From the NCBI RefSeq assembly GCF_014084105.1, contig NZ_CP048289.1:8565922-8629921 (forward strand): DNA of 64,000 nt, in the 5' to 3' direction. The notes below the pieces were generated by a model that saw only the letters and a list, made by a program, of their open reading frames with translations, was not told the origin of the DNA and did no database searches. A program made the position numbers and the translations under genes. Position 1 is the stretch's first letter, and each line of letters begins with the position of its first letter. Positions 61,868-64,000 of this stretch are shown here, piece by piece. Origin of the DNA: Streptacidiphilus sp. P02-A3a. Its GTDB lineage: Bacteria > Actinomycetota > Actinomycetes > Streptomycetales > Streptomycetaceae.

Positions 61868-62282
61868 CAGTATGGACCCCATCTCTTTGGTAATCCGCCC
61901 GCCGGTCCTGCGCCACGGTCGCGGATTGGACACGCTCGCAGGTCGTTCGAGCCGGGAGCAACCTGCCTGAACGATTCACCAATCGCGACAATGCGCGAAT
62001 TCACTCCCAGCACCCACAGTCGACCTGGTGCTTTCACCCCGCCGGGGAATCCACTTGACCTGATCGGAGTAACGACCGTTGCCCCCGCCTGGGACGTTCG
62101 TTGATCAGATCGCATCACCGCCGAAGTGGCAGGTCGGCATCGAAGGCGTTCGGAAGCCCGGTTCGGGCGCCGAAGCAGGATGCCGGAAACCTCCCCCGGA
62201 GGATGCACACCGACCGGTCATCGGAATCGTTCACCATAACGACCCGGACGTTGACCAAACAGCACCCAGAAAAGGATCAGCA
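61868..62282. other. Divergent intergenic region between a secreted protein and the rodlin-like genes
   Basis: No gene supported. It must hold the promoters of both flanking genes. A TTGACC hexamer at 62055-62060 has no convincing -10 partner; nothing else is recognised. Confidence 0.45.
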
Positions 62283-62621
62283 ATGCTGAAGAAGGCTCTC
62301 GCCGCCGCCGGTATCGCCGCTGCGACGCTCGCGATGACGTCCGCCCCCGCCTCCGCCATCGGCGACAGCGACGGTTCCACGACCTCCGTCCAGGGCGCGG
62401 GCGGCACCAACGTCACCGGCACCTGGGGCGACAACAGCCCCAACTTCCACTTCCTGGACAACCCGAACATCTGCCTGCCGGAGATCCACCACGTGCAGGT
62501 CGGCGTCGTGCCGGTCCAGGTCGGGGTCCCCATCGCCAACCAGCAGGCCCACCAGACCTGCAACATCGGCCAGGGCACCCAGGGTGCCGGCGACGCGCCG
62601 CTGTCCCACCTGGTCGGCTGA
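62283..62621 (+). CDS. Rodlin-like surface protein 1
   Basis: A 112-residue secreted protein. Signal peptide ends at APASA; the mature protein starts IGDSDG as in rodlins RdlA/RdlB (AIGDDSG) and keeps their spaced features: two Cys (NICLPEIHHVQVGVVPVQV and HQTCNIGQGTQ) and the C-terminal LSHLVG. It is shorter than RdlA. Rodlins arrange chaplin fibrils into the rodlet layer. First of three tandem paralogues. Confidence 0.72.
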   Translation: MLKKALAAAGIAAATLAMTSAPASAIGDSDGSTTSVQGAGGTNVTGTWGDNSPNFHFLDNPNICLPEIHHVQVGVVPVQVGVPIANQQAHQTCNIGQGTQGAGDAPLSHLVG

Positions 62622-62685
62622 TCACCGCGGCCCCCACTCGCACCACCCGCACCACCCGCACCACGCCGGAAAGAGCAGCGTTCCC

Positions 62686-63027
62686 ATGTTCGAGCAGACC
62701 CTCTCCGCAGTCGGTCTCGCCATGACCGCAGCGGCTCTCGTGGTCTCCCCGGCCGCGGCCGTCGGCGACTCCGACGGCTCGACCAGCTCCCTCCAGGGAC
62801 ACGGTGGCACCGATGTGACCGGCACCCACGGCCATCACAGCCCCAGCCACCACCTCCTGGACAACACCAACCTCTGCCTGCCGGAGCTGCACCACGCGCA
62901 GGTCGGGATCCTGGTCCCGGTCCAGGCGGACGTACCGGCCGCCGACCAGCAGCAGCACCAGACCTGCCGGAACGGGCAGGGCACGCAGGGCGCGGGCGAC
63001 GGGGTCGGTTCCCATCTCCTCGGCTGA
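62686..63027 (+). CDS. Rodlin-like surface protein 2
   Basis: A 113-residue paralogue, the most diverged of the three. Signal peptide ends near PAAA; mature start VGDSDGSTSSLQGHGGTDVT, Cys in NLCLPELHHAQ and HQTCRNGQ, and a run of His (GTHGHHSPSHHLLDN) absent from the others. The frame 64 bases downstream of paralogue 1 and the shared pattern indicate tandem duplication. Confidence 0.7.
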   Translation: MFEQTLSAVGLAMTAAALVVSPAAAVGDSDGSTSSLQGHGGTDVTGTHGHHSPSHHLLDNTNLCLPELHHAQVGILVPVQADVPAADQQQHQTCRNGQGTQGAGDGVGSHLLG

Positions 63028-63086
63028 CTCCCACTCAGTCGGCCCCGGCTCACCTCACCACATCTCACAGAACACAGGATCAGAAC

Positions 63087-63425
63087 ATGCTGAAGCAGGC
63101 TCTCTCCGTGGTCGGCATCGCCGCCGGTGCGGTCGCCATGGTCGTCACCCCGGCCGCCGCGATCGGCAACTCGGACGGCACCACCACCTCGCTCCAGGGC
63201 GCGGGCGGCACCAACGTCACCGGCACCCACGGCGACAACAGCCCCAACTTCCACACCCTGGACAACCCGAACATCTGCCTGCCGGAGATCCACCACGTCC
63301 AGGTCGGCGTCGTCCCGGTCCAGGTCGAGGTCCCGGTCGCCAACCAGCAGCAGCACCAGATCTGCAACGTCGGCCACACCACCCAGGGCGCCGGCGACGG
63401 GCAGCTGTCCCACCTCATCGGCTGA
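63087..63425 (+). CDS. Rodlin-like surface protein 3
   Basis: A 112-residue paralogue very close to copy 1: IGNSDGTTTSLQGAGGTNVT, NICLPEIHHVQVGVVPVQVE and LSHLIG at the end. Signal peptide MLKQALSVVGIAAGAVAMVV with a cut near AAA. Probably expressed with the other two during aerial growth. Confidence 0.72.
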   Translation: MLKQALSVVGIAAGAVAMVVTPAAAIGNSDGTTTSLQGAGGTNVTGTHGDNSPNFHTLDNPNICLPEIHHVQVGVVPVQVEVPVANQQQHQICNVGHTTQGAGDGQLSHLIG

Positions 63426-63484
63426 CACCGGCCGGTAGCGGTACCCGACCCGACGATCACCCGATCGAATGACCCTCCAGGACA

Positions 63485-63529
63485 CGGCCGAAGGGCCGGG
63501 AAGAACTCCTCTTCCCGGCCCTTCGGCCG
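63485..63529. terminator. Bidirectional terminator between rodlin-like 3 and hemB
   Basis: A perfect 20-base inverted repeat (63485-63504 and 63510-63529, loop ACTCC) lies between convergent genes. Confidence 0.88.
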
Positions 63530-63545
63530 TTCCCCGGCAGCGGGA

Positions 63546-64000
63546 TCAGCGCAGCTTGCGGGCCACCTCGACCGCCCAGTAGGTGAGCACCTGGCTCGCG
63601 CCCGCGCGGCGGATCGAGGTCAGCGTCTCCATGATCATGCGGTCCCGGTCCACCCAGCCGTTCGCGGCGGCGGCCTCGACCATCGCGTACTCGCCGGACA
63701 CCTGGTAGGCGGCCACCGGCACCGGGCTGACGTCGGCGACCTGGCGCAGCACGTCCAGGTAGGCCATGGCGGGCTTGACCATCACCAGGTCCGCGCCCTC
63801 GGCCAGGTCCAGCTCCAGCTCGCGCAGCGCCTCCCGGCCGTTGGCCGGGTCCTGCTGGTAGCTCTTCCGGTCGCCCTTCAGCGCGGAGCCGACGGCCTCC
63901 CGGAAGGGGCCGAAGAAGGCCGAGGCGTACTTGGCGGAGTAGGCCAGCACCGAGACGTCCTGGTGGCCCGCCCGGTCCAGGGCGTCGCGGACGACCGCGA
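63546..64000 (-). CDS. hemB: Porphobilinogen synthase, C-terminal part
   Basis: Partial gene: the frame is open to the right edge. About 150 residues show [20 protein letters not shown] (with the Schiff-base region KYASAFYGPFR), [36 protein letters not shown] (the second active-site Lys) and [14 protein letters not shown], all diagnostic for HemB. The enzyme joins two 5-aminolevulinates into porphobilinogen. It follows hemL functionally. Confidence 0.95.
   Translation of the reverse strand, partial: AVVRDALDRAGHQDVSVLAYSAKYASAFFGPFREAVGSALKGDRKSYQQDPANGREALRELELDLAEGADLVMVKPAMAYLDVLRQVADVSPVPVAAYQVSGEYAMVEAAAANGWVDRDRMIMETLTSIRRAGASQVLTYWAVEVARKLR

Overview
The window looks like a chromosomal segment of a high-GC sporulating actinomycete of the Streptomycetaceae (Streptomyces, Kitasatospora or Streptacidiphilus). 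The evidence is the very high GC content with GC-biased third codon positions, the use of GTG and TTG starts, five chaplins and three rodlin-like surface proteins, two secreted GH18 chitinases with DasR-type operators, and a hemL / phosphatase / thioredoxin / CcdA / ResB / CcsB block in the same order as in Mycobacterium and Streptomyces. No rRNA, tRNA, CRISPR array or replication origin was recognised.

Left part (1-18.5 kb), mostly core: end of a GNAT acetyltransferase, a MarR/MFS efflux pair, an NCS2 purine permease, a DUF2530 protein, a P-type ATPase, a large sacsin/Hsp90-fold ATPase, the System II cytochrome c maturation genes (tlpA-like, ccdA, resB, ccsB), a histidine phosphatase, hemL, and a conserved hypothetical gene (17961-18458) whose 3' end is the key to the next region.

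Middle part (18.4-40.5 kb), accessory island: the last ~25 codons of the hypothetical gene recur six more times (near 31.8, 33.0, 34.0, 35.2, 36.1 and 37.3 kb). Most copies sit between short inverted repeats (CAGGTCAG...CTGACCTG) and behind one of two conserved left arms. I read this as serial site-specific integration of small elements at the 3' end of a protein gene. The result is a row of cassette-like units with no integrase of their own in the window. Cargo includes a peptide deformylase, an XRE/TPR-type regulator, a kinase / nucleotidyltransferase / phosphatase / zinc-ribbon gene cluster, an IS21-family element that cleanly splits a DUF6338 gene, an HTH-coiled coil-HEAT-ATPase protein, two RHH-PIN toxin-antitoxin pairs plus the relic of a third, a Uma2 nuclease, and a second APH-fold kinase. 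Beyond the last copy lie a MerR regulator with a divergent double alpha/beta-hydrolase, then two gene relics.

Right part (40.5-64 kb), cell surface and secretion: chitinase; a coupled trio (small secreted protein, TTC38-like TPR protein, unknown 618-residue protein); Ser/Thr kinase with a membrane partner; orphan N6-adenine methylase; lipoprotein; GT87 mannosyltransferase; DUF1330; secreted Ig-like protein; VOC protein; second chitinase with duplicated Ig domains; lipoprotein; chaplin cluster; two small secreted proteins; three rodlin-like genes; and the C-terminal part of hemB running off the right edge. Strong inverted-repeat terminators separate nearly all convergent pairs. Start sites were chosen from Shine-Dalgarno spacing, signal peptides and overlaps, so several remain uncertain by a few codons.
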